Part shown: positions 63,408 to 64,000 of the stretch, piece after piece
Layout: every line of letters starts with the position of its first letter
Position numbering within the stretch: the stretch's first letter is position 1
NCBI RefSeq assembly: GCF_900107585.1
Contig: NZ_FNQM01000007.1
Coordinates: 115,433-179,432 of the forward strand
Length of the DNA stretch: 64,000 nucleotides
Direction of reading: 5' to 3'
Source of the DNA: Rubrimonas cliftonensis
GTDB taxonomy: Bacteria; Pseudomonadota; Alphaproteobacteria; Rhodobacterales; Rhodobacteraceae
Translations under genes and position numbers: made by a program
Notes under the pieces: model-generated
Seen by the model: only the letters and a program-made list of their open reading frames with translations
The model's database searches: none
What the model was told of the DNA's origin: nothing

Positions 63408-63896
63408 GTGACTGTGGGGTTTGCCGAGATGTGGGCGGCGCATCCGTCCAACGACACGCCTGCCGAGACGTCGCCGTGCCGACGCCGCGACGGGTCCAGC
63501 GCCTTCGCCAATCAGTGCTGCGTCCGCATGGGCGAGTGCCTGACGCGCTGCGGGATCGACATCTCCGGCTTCCGGGGCGCGTTCTGCTGGCACGGCCATG
63601 GCAAGCGCCACCCGCTCAAGGTGGAGCAATTCAAGAACGATCTGAACAGCGATGAGGCGCTTTTCGCCCCCTACTATGCCGAGAAGCATGTCAAGCCGCG
63701 GCGCGGCGCGCAGAAGACCCATCATCATTTCCTTGGCCGCCAGGGCATCGTGGTGTTCCGCAATTTCTATGGCGCCGGCGGGCAGGGCGACCATATCGAC
63801 CTTTGGAACGGCGTCTCCAACGGCAAGAAGTTGGCGCAGGGCGGGCTGGACTACTTCGAGCGGTCGAAGGAGATCTGGTTCTGGAAGATCCCGTGA
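63408..63896 (+). CDS. Tae4-like type VI secretion amidase effector
   Basis: A 162-residue protein resembling Tae4 peptidoglycan amidases (NlpC/P60-like fold). Family features: TVGFAEMWAAHPSND at the N-terminus, catalytic Cys in FANQCCVRMGECL (Cys37), the WHGHGKRHPLK segment, HHHFLGRQGIVVFRNFYG and the catalytic His in QGDHIDLWNG (His129). Tae4 cleaves the peptide stems of peptidoglycan in target-cell periplasm. No signal peptide, as expected for a T6SS-delivered effector. The GTG at 63408 with AGAGAGGG five bases upstream is preferred; ATG 63363 is in frame. The immunity gene would be expected next but only about 100 bp remain. Confidence 0.78.
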   Translation: MTVGFAEMWAAHPSNDTPAETSPCRRRDGSSAFANQCCVRMGECLTRCGIDISGFRGAFCWHGHGKRHPLKVEQFKNDLNSDEALFAPYYAEKHVKPRRGAQKTHHHFLGRQGIVVFRNFYGAGGQGDHIDLWNGVSNGKKLAQGGLDYFERSKEIWFWKIP

Positions 63897-64000
63897 GGGC
63901 GCCGCGACTCTGTTGAGCAAATCACGGCTGGGCCGGATTTCCCCTTTCCCCGGACGGACTCATCCTATGGCTTCGGTGACGGGTATGCCGAGGGCGGTGA

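Noticed and set aside
63254..63655. 133-residue frame overlapping the amidase gene
   Set aside because: Arginine/alanine-rich frame overlapping the Tae4-like gene in another phase; no ribosome site or motif.
63897..64000. Immunity gene for the amidase at the window end
   Set aside because: The last 100 bp show only an ATG at 63967 with a dozen codons before the sequence ends; nothing can be assigned.

Overview
The window is about 72% G+C chromosomal DNA with densely packed genes and many 4-bp ATGA/GTGA stop-start overlaps. It is probably from a high-GC alphaproteobacterium of the Rhodobacterales. The support is two proteins with VPLPA-type C-terminal sorting tails, an opgG-opgG-like-opgH operon resembling Rhodobacter opgGIH, two complete tripartite tricarboxylate transporters (TctABC) and a LuxR-type solo regulator. 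The genus is inference. No rRNA, tRNA, CRISPR array or phage was recognised; the only mobile-element trace is a small IS21 istB remnant.

Layout. 1-7.9 kb: end of a universal stress protein, a zinc alcohol dehydrogenase, a stomatin/NfeD pair, a molybdopterin oxidoreductase coupled to adenine deaminase, and folD. 7.9-11 kb: a tctCBA operon with a 13-bp terminator hairpin. 11-12.1 kb: a long non-coding stretch and a small secreted protein. 12.2-26.4 kb: housekeeping genes (Lrp regulator, ELM1-like, trxB, two RNA methyltransferases, phytase-like esterase, oxidoreductase-aminotransferase-ppiD-trpE, lone phnM-like hydrolase, TIM-barrel isomerase). 26.8-39.9 kb: a glucan island. opgH and two OpgG-family genes run leftward. 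Divergently placed are a YddA/BclA-type ABC transporter, a GH3 beta-glucosidase and a GH144-type endo-beta-1,2-glucanase. A GH15 glucoamylase-like enzyme and a hydrolase converge on them. This looks like periplasmic glucan synthesis physically joined to glucan turnover.

40-48.3 kb: amino-compound metabolism. An intact isomerase, Asp/Glu-racemase-like protein, M24 peptidase and metallo-beta-lactamase protein bracket an operon in decay: a frameshifted LysR gene, a multiply frameshifted amidinohydrolase, a polyamine-type solute-binding gene with a lost start codon and an internal stop, and a permease joined by a deletion to the back half of an ABC ATPase. 48.4-50.6 kb: a 719-aa secreted protein with internal repeats. 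50.6-57.9 kb: a divergent FadR-type GntR regulator and a six-gene operon (LVIVD-repeat protein, aldo/keto reductase, alpha/beta hydrolase, second TctCBA), probably uptake and use of one organic acid or ester. 58-60.2 kb: istB remnant, LuxR solo, a near-perfect lux-type box and a VPLPA-tailed exported protein. 60.7-64 kb: SH3-domain protein, 2-hydroxyacid dehydrogenase, short-chain dehydrogenase, and a Tae4-like type VI secretion amidase.

The most notable points are the glucan synthesis/turnover island, the lux-type box in front of the VPLPA protein, the decaying polyamine operon with its permease-ATPase junction, and the orphan Tae4-like amidase. All functions rest on motif reading and context; no database search was run.
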